Below, piece after piece: positions 1 through 5,878 of a DNA stretch of 7,275 bases. This stretch comes from a bacterium. GTDB lineage: Bacteria; Pseudomonadota; Alphaproteobacteria; Rhizobiales; Xanthobacteraceae. The notes below the pieces were generated by a model. That model did not search any database and was not told where the DNA came from. It was given only the letters and a program-made list of their open reading frames with translations. Positions within the stretch are counted from its first letter, which is position 1. Every line of letters starts with the position of its first letter. The DNA lies in contig JAQSDT010000104.1 of NCBI GenBank assembly GCA_029946075.1, positions 1-7,275 on the forward strand. Direction: 5' to 3'. A program made the position numbers and the translations under genes.

Positions 1-332
1 TAATTTCCGGTTTGCGCAAACTGCCATTGAGCGCTCGCACTCAGTGCAGCGTAGGAGCCAGCTCCCAATGAAACGTCGGTCCAGCTGAAATCGGTGTTGT
101 TGAGCTTGTAGAGCTTGCTGGCGGTACCGGCGAAGGTGACGACAGTCCCATCCGACTTCAACGCGTAAAACGCGCCGCGACAGGCAGCCGGCAACGCCGC
201 CGCATAGGTCGACAGGCCGGGAAACGGACCATAGCCGTCACCACGCGGAATTACGTTGAGAATGTTTCTGGTGGCCTGACCTTCGAAATCACTCACGTCC
301 GGGCGATAATCGCCGATGGAAAGAAGCGGCAT
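1..332 (-). CDS. Phage structural protein, N-terminal 110 residues (runs off left edge)
   Basis: The reading frame opens with ATG at 332-330 and stays open to the window edge; the 3' part is missing. The start is supported by a strong GGAGG seven bases upstream and by a TAATG junction sharing one base with the stop of the 203-aa gene. The protein begins MPLLSIGDYRPDVSDFEGQA and continues with NVIPRGDGYGPFPGLSTYAA, a Cys-Arg-Gly-Ala-Phe-Tyr-Ala-Leu-Lys segment near residue 51, and alternating hydrophobic stretches such as GTVVTFAGTASKLYKLN. The pattern of short beta strands and 'value-display' segments resembles large beta-rich (propeller-like) structural proteins common in rhizobial prophages. 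Position after the fibre and repeat proteins suggests a tail or tail-tip component. No signal peptide or membrane segment is seen. Its exact role is not established from sequence; frame and start are secure. Confidence 0.85.
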   Translation of the reverse strand, partial: MPLLSIGDYRPDVSDFEGQATRNILNVIPRGDGYGPFPGLSTYAAALPAACRGAFYALKSDGTVVTFAGTASKLYKLNNTDFSWTDVSLGAGSYAALSASAQWQFAQTGN

Positions 333-943
333 TAGTCACCCTCCCAGTTCTCGAACTGCTTGATAGCGGGCACCCAGATCCCGGCCTGCTTTCCTGCCGC
401 ATCCCAGGACCGAGGTTGCACAGGCTCCGTTATCCACGCATTCCCTGCTGTCGCGCTGGCTTTCCAACTATCGGCCTCGAACGGCCGCGGAAACCAGGCC
501 TCGAAATCCCGTGTGAAGGAAGTCTCCAGGCCCGTAACGACGTACGCCCCCGATCCGGATAACATCGAGGCGCCGACCACAACGGGGCTGGGCACCAGGA
601 CGTAGGCCGCTGTGGAAGCCACCAACTGCGTAACCAGCGACGCCGGGGTTCCGGTAACCAGACCAACGCCGGCATTCGCAGATAATCCAATGGGGAACGC
701 CGACGCCCCGCCGATCACAAGGTAACTTGCAGGCGCCGCCGCGAGCGCACCTTTCAGTGTTGCCGCACCGCCGGTCATCGCAAAGGAGGCGGCGCCGCAG
801 CCCTGCAACACCTTGAAGGTCCCGCTCTGCCCCGTGACCGCATGGGCCCCCGCGCCTGCGGGCAGAATGGTATTGGTCAACCCGATAGATGAGAGCTGCC
901 CGAGCGCAAGCCGCCCGAGCGAATCGAAACCGAGGAGTGACAT
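332..943 (-). CDS. Periodic-repeat phage structural protein (20-residue repeats, then Trp every 10 residues)
   Basis: A 203-aa protein starting MSLLGFDSLGRLALGQL, an N-terminus typical of rhizobial prophage structural proteins as I recall them. The ATG directly abuts the TAG of the upstream fibre gene with no gap, with GAGG nine bases upstream. Residues 31-150 form six copies of an exactly 20-residue unit with an [AS]-Y/F-x-V-T-G core at 33, 53, 73, 93, 113 and 133, and a Phe/Leu/Val ten residues into each unit (F43, L63, F83, L103, V123, F143). The fifth copy is degenerate (AYVLVP). Residues 150-200 carry Trp at 150, 160, 170, 180, 190 and 200. Such strict periodicity suggests a regular beta solenoid or fibrous trimer. 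Position between the fibre-like gene and another structural gene suggests a tail fibre shaft, tip or accessory spike. No enzyme motif is visible; function is inferred from context only. Confidence 0.85.
   Translation of the reverse strand: MSLLGFDSLGRLALGQLSSIGLTNTILPAGAGAHAVTGQSGTFKVLQGCGAASFAMTGGAATLKGALAAAPASYLVIGGASAFPIGLSANAGVGLVTGTPASLVTQLVASTAAYVLVPSPVVVGASMLSGSGAYVVTGLETSFTRDFEAWFPRPFEADSWKASATAGNAWITEPVQPRSWDAAGKQAGIWVPAIKQFENWEGD
494..853 (-). repeat. Six degenerate 60-nt coding repeats (20 residues each)
   Basis: These encode residues 31-150 of the 203-aa protein. The repeat is clear at protein level: core hexamers AHAVTG, SFAMTG, SYLVIG, VGLVTG, AYVLVP and AYVVTG fall at intervals of exactly 20 residues. 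The DNA copies have diverged, so this is an old internal duplication kept by structural constraint rather than a recent slippage array. Confidence 0.85.
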
Positions 944-2299
944 CTAGATCAGCCTCGCACTGAACCCCTCGACGAAGGTGAGCGCCTGCACGTTTCCGGT
1001 AGCGGCAGCCTCCGCCGAATACACGATCTGGCTGTCCGAGACTGCGTTCGCCAGGACGAAACTCGCCGGATCGGAACCCCGGATGTTGCTGGAAGACCCT
1101 GTCGTAATACGCGTTCTGCTCGGCTGGGTCCGCATCGGGACCGCAAGCGACGACGTGCCGGCGACCCGCACGTTGGCGGAAGCAGCGTAACCCTCGATAC
1201 TCCAGGTGAACTTCTGCCAGTACCGCATGCATTTGATCGTCTCGAGGGCCGGCTCCGGCACCTGAAACACCGGCGCGGTGTCGCCTTCATAAAGCCCGAC
1301 GTCAAACAGTTCGAACACGTTGCCGTTGGTGCCCATGAAGTTGAACTGGCTTGATGTTCCGAAAAAGTTTCCTGCCGTCCAGGCCCCGGCGCTCGCCTGG
1401 TAAGTCGAGCCGCACATCAACGTCCACATGATGCTCATGCTGAGCGAGTTGTCCGTCGACCAGCTGCCCGTGGTGTCTCCCGTCAACGCAATGGCCTTGA
1501 CGACGTCGCTGTTCGCCTCGCCGGCAGAGATACTGTACTCGCCCACATAGCTGCGCGCACCAGATCCGTTCCGGAACGAGACGCCATACGTCCCTTGCGG
1601 CGCCCTGACGCCGAACTGGAGAATGAACTGCTTCGCGCCGGCATTGAACTTCAAGTCAGCAAGCTGGTTGCCTTCGATTGCGGTGAGGATGCCGCAATAG
1701 TCGGAGGCACCGACCGATGCATCCGCCGTGCTGCAGGTCACGCGAAGCCGATTGGGCGAGCCCGACGGCGTATAACTGGCCACTTGCTGGGCGGATTGCG
1801 TGCCGGCGTTGGAGAATCCAAGGCAAAACATTTCGACCGGGTAAGCGAACGAGGCCGTCACGGAACTCGAACCGTTCTGCAACGACACCATCATGGCGCC
1901 GTTGATCAGAAAATTCTTCTTCAGTGCGTCAAGATTCGAGCGGCCACGCGCCTTCTGCAAGTAGGTCCAGCCGTTCGCCTCCTCGACGGAGATGAGATCT
2001 GACTTCAGCGCCACGATGGCAACTTGCGGAACAGTGGAGAAGTTGATCTTCGAAGTCGTTCCGGACGAGTTGAACAGCACGGTGGTACGGGTGAGCACGC
2101 CCGTACCGTTGTTGTAGGTCCCTTCCCCCAACTCCCACTGACTCAAGTCCGCGCTCTCGGCGCGGTATTTGTAGAGCCTGCCGTTAGTGACATTGGCGGA
2201 CGCCGGGCTCTGGTAACCGTTCACCACGGAGGAATAGGTCCAGTCCGTAGTGCCGCCGGCCGTCGGGTTGAATCGGCACGCGTCGAGAAAAGCTGCCAT
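944..2299 (-). CDS. Tail-fibre-like protein (putative receptor-binding)
   Basis: A 451-aa protein that probably forms the host-recognition fibre. Residues 1-125 (GGTTDWTYSSVVNGYQSPAS, YKYRAESADLSQWELGEG, TGVLTRTTVLFNSSG, VAIVALKSDLISVEEA) form a module seen at the N-terminus of many rhizobial phage fibre-like proteins and likely attaches it to the virion. From about residue 129 a second module begins with NFLINGAMMVS, followed by a long Gly/Ser/Thr-rich beta region with PNRLRVT, ADLKFNAGAKQFILQFGVRAP, YVGEYSISAGEANSDVV and NVFELFDVGLYEG. It ends in the IKCMRYWQKF segment near 355-364, similar to the CxRYYxK segment found in phage fibre jelly-roll (carbohydrate-binding-like) domains. The start lies one base after the upstream stop; the SD is poor, so translation is probably coupled. 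No catalytic motif is seen. Receptor binding is inferred. Confidence 0.85.
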   Translation of the reverse strand: MAAFLDACRFNPTAGGTTDWTYSSVVNGYQSPASANVTNGRLYKYRAESADLSQWELGEGTYNNGTGVLTRTTVLFNSSGTTSKINFSTVPQVAIVALKSDLISVEEANGWTYLQKARGRSNLDALKKNFLINGAMMVSLQNGSSSVTASFAYPVEMFCLGFSNAGTQSAQQVASYTPSGSPNRLRVTCSTADASVGASDYCGILTAIEGNQLADLKFNAGAKQFILQFGVRAPQGTYGVSFRNGSGARSYVGEYSISAGEANSDVVKAIALTGDTTGSWSTDNSLSMSIMWTLMCGSTYQASAGAWTAGNFFGTSSQFNFMGTNGNVFELFDVGLYEGDTAPVFQVPEPALETIKCMRYWQKFTWSIEGYAASANVRVAGTSSLAVPMRTQPSRTRITTGSSSNIRGSDPASFVLANAVSDSQIVYSAEAAATGNVQALTFVEGFSARLI

Positions 2300-2300
2300 G

Positions 2301-2735
2301 TCAGGTAATCGTCAAAATGCCGTTGGTATGGTCAAGAGCGACAGTGAATGAGTTTCCGTTGGTCAACGTGATCGGCGTGCCGTAGTCCCACCACCCGATG
2401 AGCGGCTTGGTCGCGGAGGTGAAATTGTAGAGCACCACATATTGAAAGGGCCCGATCGAGCCACCCGATGCTGTCCACCCCGGGTCCGAGCCAGGAGGCA
2501 TGAACTTGAATACGCCCGAGGTTTGCGTACCCGTGGTCGCGCCAACCGAAGCACCGCCCGACGTGTACCCGTTTATCGTCGAAAGGTCGGCCGGAGTATT
2601 GTAGACCGTGTTGGTCACATTCGGCGCAGAGTTGGTCAGGTAGATCTTGTAGACGTGAGAGGTTCCGGACTTCATGTCGTGGAGCGCACTGGCCACGTCC
2701 AGCACGAAGCAGTTGAATTTGTTGAACGATGCCAT
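2301..2735 (-). CDS. Small conserved phage virion protein (tail-associated, unknown role)
   Basis: A 144-aa protein beginning MASFNKFNCFVLDVASALHD. The conserved-looking core is KIYLTNSAPN near 30-39, NGYTSGGASV near 55-64, GWTASGGSIGPFQYVVLYN near 86-104, LIGWWDYG near 112-119 and the C-terminal SFTVALDHTNGILTI. I recognise this as a common small phage structural protein family of beta-rich character found in many head-tail gene clusters, without a settled function. The start has AGGA ten bases upstream. It sits 12 nt after the adaptor gene and one nt before the fibre gene, which points to a tail or tail-attachment role. There is no signal peptide, transmembrane segment or enzymatic motif. 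The gene is certain; the role is inferred from neighbours. Confidence 0.85.
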   Translation of the reverse strand: MASFNKFNCFVLDVASALHDMKSGTSHVYKIYLTNSAPNVTNTVYNTPADLSTINGYTSGGASVGATTGTQTSGVFKFMPPGSDPGWTASGGSIGPFQYVVLYNFTSATKPLIGWWDYGTPITLTNGNSFTVALDHTNGILTIT

Positions 2736-2747
2736 CTGTTCTGTTTC

Positions 2748-3401
2748 CTAGATCACCTGGCCGGATATTCGGATCGTCATCGGTCCGGCATTGAAGGTCG
2801 ACGTCAGTCCGAGGTTGTTGAGATCGCTCAACGCAGAGGTAAAGCCGAGCCCCCAGGTCTGAATACGACCGTCTTCCTTGATATACGGTGCCGACTCCAG
2901 CAGCGCGCCGTAGAGATAGACGTCCGGCGCCAGCGTCAGCAGCCAGTTCGGATCATTCTCGGCAAGCGGCGGAACAGTCCTGCGATAAACCATCTCGATC
3001 GTGTAGGCATCGTCCGGCGTCGGCGCGAGTTCGATCTCGTCGCCGAACACCGTGAAGTAACGTGGCTGCCCCGCAACGTTCGAAGTCCCGAATCGGTACT
3101 CGTCGAGTTGCGCGCCCGACTTGAAAGCAAGACAAGGCTTTCCCGTCACGCTCGATAGCCGCACACGCCGCATTGACTGGAAATCGGCCGGCAAGGAGAC
3201 GAATTCCGGCTCGCTCGAACCGGGATCGACGAGCGCCGTAGCGCGCTTTTCCATCTGCCGCACGAACAGCTGCCGGTTGAATTTGGCCTCCGCCAGTTGA
3301 ACGAAGGTCGGTATTCGCGCGACGAGCGTGGTATCCTGATCTCGTGCGAGATATTCGATGATCGCTGCTCGCAGCGATGCATAATCGACAATCTGAGTCA
3401 T
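2748..3401 (-). CDS. Head-tail adaptor protein, SU10-adaptor type
   Basis: A 217-aa protein expected to bind the portal ring and connect it to the tail machine. The N-terminal part is helical (DYASLRAAIIEYLAR, then VARIPTFVQLAEAKFNRQL with REM/KR-type residues near 48-54). The middle carries FVSLPADFQSMRRV near 67-80 and PRYFTVFGDEIELAPTPD near 113-130, followed by YTIEMVYRRTVPPL near 133-146, NWLLTLAPDVYLYGALLESAPY near 152-173, and a final WGLGFTSALSDL helix. This order of motifs is characteristic of SU10/gp6-type phage adaptor proteins and the length fits. The ATG overlaps the preceding gene by four bases (ATGA) and has GAGG five bases upstream. Its position, after capsid-associated genes and before tail proteins, agrees with the role. 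The family assignment is from recognition, not from a search. Confidence 0.85.
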   Translation of the reverse strand: MTQIVDYASLRAAIIEYLARDQDTTLVARIPTFVQLAEAKFNRQLFVRQMEKRATALVDPGSSEPEFVSLPADFQSMRRVRLSSVTGKPCLAFKSGAQLDEYRFGTSNVAGQPRYFTVFGDEIELAPTPDDAYTIEMVYRRTVPPLAENDPNWLLTLAPDVYLYGALLESAPYIKEDGRIQTWGLGFTSALSDLNNLGLTSTFNAGPMTIRISGQVI

Positions 3402-3730
3402 GGTAGCCTCGCCGACCAGCCTGCTTGCAGCTTCGGCCGGTCAGTACGCAAGTGCGCCCATTCCGGATCTTGGAGTTTCCCTTGCACGATCAGGTCGAAC
3501 TCCGCCGTGAACATTCGCAGCGTGCGGTTGCCCCTGGCGTACTCCTCATCGAGCCACTTGACGTAGACGACATTGGGAATGCGCGCGATGTGGCGTCCCC
3601 ACTCGCCGCGCTGCTCGCTCTCTCTCGCTCGCTGGTTCCACTGCAGGATAGGCTCGACATCCTGAACGTGCTCGATCGCCAGGTCCTTGCCGTTGCTGTC
3701 GAGGTGCGGCCGGATCAGAACGCCGTACAT
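3398..3730 (-). CDS. Conserved phage head-module protein, function unknown
   Basis: A 110-aa protein: MYGVLIRPHLDSNGKDLAIE, then VEPILQWNQRARESEQRGEW near 25-44, HIARIPNVVYVKWLDEEYARGN near 47-68 and KLQDPEWAHLRT near 85-96. The series 'D-x-E-P-I-L-x-x-N', 'R-x-I-A-x-I-P-x-V-V-x-x-K-W-L-x-E-E' and 'L-x-D-P-x-W-x-x-L-R-T' recurs in proteins next to adaptors in podovirus-like clusters; I know no assigned activity. A GTG three bases upstream (3733-3731) is an alternative start, but the ATG at 3730-3728 has better spacing (eight bases) from GGAG and forms a TGATG junction with the upstream stop, the same arrangement as the gene before it. The stop overlaps the adaptor start by four bases. Soluble, mixed helical; no membrane segment. 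Confidence 0.8.
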   Translation of the reverse strand: MYGVLIRPHLDSNGKDLAIEHVQDVEPILQWNQRARESEQRGEWGRHIARIPNVVYVKWLDEEYARGNRTLRMFTAEFDLIVQGKLQDPEWAHLRTDRPKLQAGWSARLP

Positions 3731-4041
3731 CACGACATCTCCGTAACCCAGAAGGTCCCGGCCGTGGCGGTCACCAGCCCGTTGGTTGCCGCCTTGACGG
3801 CGGCGATCCGCTGCCCGGGACTGACGATCACATACTCGATCGCATTGGCCGGAAGATAGGTATCGGCGATCGTCGCGGTCTGCGAGCCGTCGCCGATCCT
3901 GTAATGACAGGCGGAGTTCGCAACCAGACGAATCTGATAGGTCGCCGCACCAAAGGGATTGGTAGCCCCGACGCTGGAATCGTAGGCAATGGCCTGACTG
4001 ATCCCGACACGGGAAGCGTGGCGCTTGGGGAAGAACGACAT
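3730..4041 (-). CDS. Small beta-rich phage protein, possible capsid decoration or stabilisation
   Basis: A 103-aa protein starting MSFFPKRHASRVGISQAIAY. The core is YQIRLVANSACHYRIGDGSQ near 35-54, TATIADTYLPANAIEYVIVSPGQRIAAVKA near 55-84 and the C-terminal GTFWVTEMS. Alternating hydrophobic residues suggest a small beta sandwich. Similar short proteins with a 'GDG..TAT..D.YLPA...EY..V.PGQ.IA' pattern occur downstream of capsid genes in many prophages, but their function is not defined. An in-frame extension up to 4611 exists but would run antisense-free through the 120-aa gene in a different frame, giving Arg/Pro-rich sequence, so it is rejected. The chosen ATG shares one base with the upstream TGA (TGATG), indicating coupled translation; no strong SD is present. 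Confidence 0.8.
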   Translation of the reverse strand: MSFFPKRHASRVGISQAIAYDSSVGATNPFGAATYQIRLVANSACHYRIGDGSQTATIADTYLPANAIEYVIVSPGQRIAAVKAATNGLVTATAGTFWVTEMS

Positions 4042-4403
4042 CAGGCGGCCCCCACGGCGATCGAGAAATACATCGGGACCGACGCGCCGGTGGCGCCGGA
4101 TGGAGTCAGGACGACGACGTCGTCCTCGTTGAGGTATGTCGGCGACGGCGGCGTTGCCGAAAACACTTGACCCGCGGCAGAACCCGCTTGCGTCACCGTG
4201 AATGTCGCAAGGGTGGCGGCATTTGCAGAGGCGGTGATGGTGCCGTCTGCAGTGGTAATCGCGCCACCGAGGACACCAGCCACCTTCAGAAGGCGGCATC
4301 TGAAGGGAACGCGGATATAGGCCGCGGCAGGCGCGGTGCCGCACGAAGGCGTATAGGCCGTCAAATCGGCGGTATTGAACGTACGATTGCCTGGAAGCGG
4401 CAT
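4041..4403 (-). CDS. Small Ala/Thr-rich beta protein, possible capsid decoration protein
   Basis: A 120-aa protein starting MPLPGNRTFNTADLTAY, followed by AAAYIRVPFRCRLLKVAGVLGGAITTADGTITA near 26-58, ATFTVTQAGSAAGQVFSATP near 66-85, a segment LNEDDVVVLTPSG near 91-103 and MYFSIAVG at the end. This resembles a class of small phage beta-sandwich proteins found immediately downstream of capsid genes, with a repeated 'VPF.G.I.KV...GAITTADATITA..G' type signature; several are thought to be decoration or head-fibre proteins. That role is inference here. A GGAG nine bases upstream supports the start. It follows a 101-nt gap after the capsid gene and is coupled to the 103-aa gene by a TGATG junction. 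Confidence 0.82.
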   Translation of the reverse strand: MPLPGNRTFNTADLTAYTPSCGTAPAAAYIRVPFRCRLLKVAGVLGGAITTADGTITASANAATLATFTVTQAGSAAGQVFSATPPSPTYLNEDDVVVLTPSGATGASVPMYFSIAVGAA

Positions 4404-4440
4404 GTCTCAGGTCTCCGGTTCGGGGATGCACTTCGCCGCT

Positions 4441-4467
4441 CCGGACTGGCTTCGATGGCCAGTCCGG
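4441..4467 (-). other. 10-bp inverted repeat between capsid and decoration-type genes
   Basis: CCGGACTGGC at 4441-4450 pairs perfectly with GCCAGTCCGG at 4458-4467 around a 7-nt loop. It lies in the 101-nt gap downstream of the capsid gene. In the transcribed (minus) direction it is followed by AGCGGCG and no T-run, so it is not a canonical intrinsic terminator. It could stabilise the 3' end of a processed capsid mRNA or cause partial termination; neither is shown by sequence alone. Confidence 0.6.
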
Positions 4468-4504
4468 CTTCGGCATGTTCGGATCTTGCAAGTCGGACGA
4501 AGCG

Positions 4505-5470
4505 TCAGGACGTGGTGTTATCGAACACGCCGCCTGACGCCTTCTCGTTGCGCGCAACGAGGGCATACTCGGCGAGGATCTGGCGACGGTCGGAGTCGCC
4601 GGTCTTGGCAAGCGGGATCGACGTCATGTTTCGCCCGTTGAGATAGGCGACCGCCCATTTGTCCATCTCGAGCACCAGCACGTCGCGCGGCCGCTGGAAG
4701 CGGTTGGCAACCACCTTGAGCTTTCCGAAATCGGACTCGTAGGCGTCGACCGAAGCCACGATCTTCTTGGACTTCGCCTCTTCGATTGCCGTCGATCGGC
4801 CAGTGAAGGTCGAGAACACCTGCTTGTTGAAGGCGCCGGTCATGATGGTTCCGGGCTTGCCGCCATTGGTCCAGATCGAGGACAGCACCGATTTCAGCCG
4901 CGCTTCGGTGAACGCAATCTGGGAGCTGGCATCGGTCCGGGTGCCGGTACCGTCGATGGCGGCCGGATCGGCAGGCGAGCCGGCCGTTCCCTTCGACGTG
5001 TTGCTCGCGATCCACGACAGGATCGAGGCGGTCTTGCGGGGCGTGCTGGTATTGCCGGCAACCTTGGCCTGGTTGGTACCGACCAGAATGCTCTCGATAT
5101 CGCGCTTCAGTTCGAGTCCCTTCAGCATCTCCTGATAGGCCAGCTCGTTGTCGCGGCCGGAGTGATCGACCGCCTGCTGCGTGCCCGACACCTGCGCCAT
5201 CTTGTAGGAAATCTGGCACAAATTGCCGAGGCGAACCGTCGGGACCAGCGCATTGGCGCTGGGGTCGTCGCCTTCGAGCTGAGCATTGGAGGTAGACGCC
5301 GGCGCCAATGCCTGCGTCTGCCATTCATGGTTTACCGCGGTCGCCTTTTCCTTTTCGGCCGCACTCATGAAAGGGGTGTCGGTCGGATCGATACGATAGA
5401 TCATGTCGCTGAGATCTTCGCGGTTGCCGACAGCAGAATAGGTCGTGATTGTATTGGTAGGCAGAGCCAT
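4505..5470 (-). CDS. Major capsid protein, SU10 type (DUF5309-like)
   Basis: A 321-aa protein that should assemble the icosahedral shell. The N-terminus is diagnostic: NREDLSDMIYRIDPTDTPFM at 16-35, then HEWQTQALAPAS at 48-59, and NLCQISYKMAQVSGTQQAVD at 83-102. It continues with the long helix ELAYQEMLKGLELKRDIESIL near 109-129, GNTSTPRKTASILSWI near 139-154, GKPGTIMTGAFNKQVFSTFTGR near 204-225, and closes with LVLEMDKWAVAYLNGRNM near 265-282 and ILAEYALVARNEKASGGV near 298-315. This order matches the SU10-type (HK97-fold) capsid family I know as DUF5309, and the length is typical. The start is supported by GAGG eight bases upstream. It is the largest complete head gene here and is preceded by about 400 nt of structured noncoding DNA with its own promoter candidate, so it may have an extra transcript. 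Confidence 0.92.
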   Translation of the reverse strand: MALPTNTITTYSAVGNREDLSDMIYRIDPTDTPFMSAAEKEKATAVNHEWQTQALAPASTSNAQLEGDDPSANALVPTVRLGNLCQISYKMAQVSGTQQAVDHSGRDNELAYQEMLKGLELKRDIESILVGTNQAKVAGNTSTPRKTASILSWIASNTSKGTAGSPADPAAIDGTGTRTDASSQIAFTEARLKSVLSSIWTNGGKPGTIMTGAFNKQVFSTFTGRSTAIEEAKSKKIVASVDAYESDFGKLKVVANRFQRPRDVLVLEMDKWAVAYLNGRNMTSIPLAKTGDSDRRQILAEYALVARNEKASGGVFDNTTS

Positions 5471-5574
5471 TTTCAGGTCCTCATGATGCCCGATGCCACG
5501 GCGCAGGGCGCACTCACCCTGGTGAGCACGACAAGCACCGATGGCATCCAGGTCTGGTTGCTTTCAGCGGGATC

Positions 5575-5800
5575 ATGTCTCGGATCGCGCGATCGCGCGG
5601 AAGCCAGCTTCCGGTTCGGCATACGAGACATCGTCGCCGGGTGCCCGCGTCTTGCGCGGGGTCGGCGTTGGAATGTTCTCTATTTATTTTCTGAAGTTAC
5701 CGAGATCGAAGCCTCGGCTAGCTGCAATTCGAAACGAAGCAGCAGAATCGGAGCGATATCCGATTCAAAAAGCCCGCGATCACTTGCGTGTCCGCGGGCT
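5575..5800 (-). ncRNA. Hairpin-dense intergenic region upstream of capsid gene (possible structured leader or small RNA)
   Basis: Within the gene-poor stretch 5471-5878, six inverted repeats lie in 226 nt. Stems are 5771-5778/5793-5800 (8 bp), 5745-5752/5759-5766 (8 bp, 6-nt loop), 5721-5725 plus 5728-5731 against 5735-5743 (9 bp with a 2-nt bulge), 5700-5704/5713-5717 (5 bp), 5644-5649/5655-5660 (6 bp, 5-nt loop), and an outer 5575-5582/5624-5631 stem (8 bp) enclosing 5598-5604/5607-5613. A minus-strand promoter candidate sits just upstream at 5822-5851. The region would be the 5' leader of the capsid mRNA or a separate RNA. No known RNA family (tRNA, riboswitch, 6S, tmRNA) is recognised. 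The repeats are seen directly; that they form a functional RNA is inference, and some may be chance in GC-rich DNA. Confidence 0.35.
5766..5800 (-). terminator. Intrinsic terminator candidate, minus strand
   Basis: On the minus strand AGCCCGCG (5800-5793) pairs perfectly with CGCGGGCT (5778-5771). The interior can form a second CAC/GTG stem closed by a GCAA (GNRA-type) tetraloop, separated by a GA/AT internal loop. The hairpin is followed directly by TTTTG (5770-5766). The T-run is short, so efficiency is uncertain. It may end transcripts from the portal and 99-aa genes, or those from the promoter immediately upstream. Confidence 0.6.
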
Positions 5801-5821
5801 CGAAACTCTTGCGATGTTGAT

Positions 5822-5851
5822 ATTATGCTGCTGATTTGCCCGACGTGTCAA
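5822..5851 (-). promoter_or_regulatory. Sigma-70-type promoter candidate, minus strand
   Basis: TTGACA (minus strand, 5851-5846) is a perfect -35 box. After an 18-nt spacer comes CATAAT (5827-5822), matching the -10 consensus TATAAT at five of six positions. A start is predicted near A5815. It is the only near-consensus pair I found in the window, in a high-GC context where such a match is unlikely by chance. It points toward the capsid gene, but a terminator-like hairpin begins about 15 nt downstream of the predicted start. Confidence 0.6.
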
Positions 5852-5878
5852 GTTTTGTGGCCTTGTTCACGATCCATG

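Noticed and set aside
494..853. Sixty-nt periodicity considered as a CRISPR or VNTR array
   Set aside because: The periodicity is at amino-acid level inside a clear coding frame, and the DNA units are strongly diverged.
468..1232. 254-aa minus-strand frame overlapping the fibre and 203-aa genes
   Set aside because: It is Arg/Cys-rich and runs out of frame through two genes with clear motifs and coupled starts.
2442..3158. 238-aa plus-strand open frame opposite the adaptor and 144-aa genes
   Set aside because: It is Arg-rich, spans two recognised genes antisense and has no start signal.
4042..4611. N-terminal extension of the 103-aa gene, giving a 293-aa frame
   Set aside because: The extension reads the 120-aa gene out of frame, and the TGATG start at 4041 fits the junction style of the operon.
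5771..5800. GC-rich hairpin considered as a tRNA or tRNA fragment (att site)
   Set aside because: No cloverleaf, no T-arm consensus and too short; the nested stem and T-run fit a terminator better.
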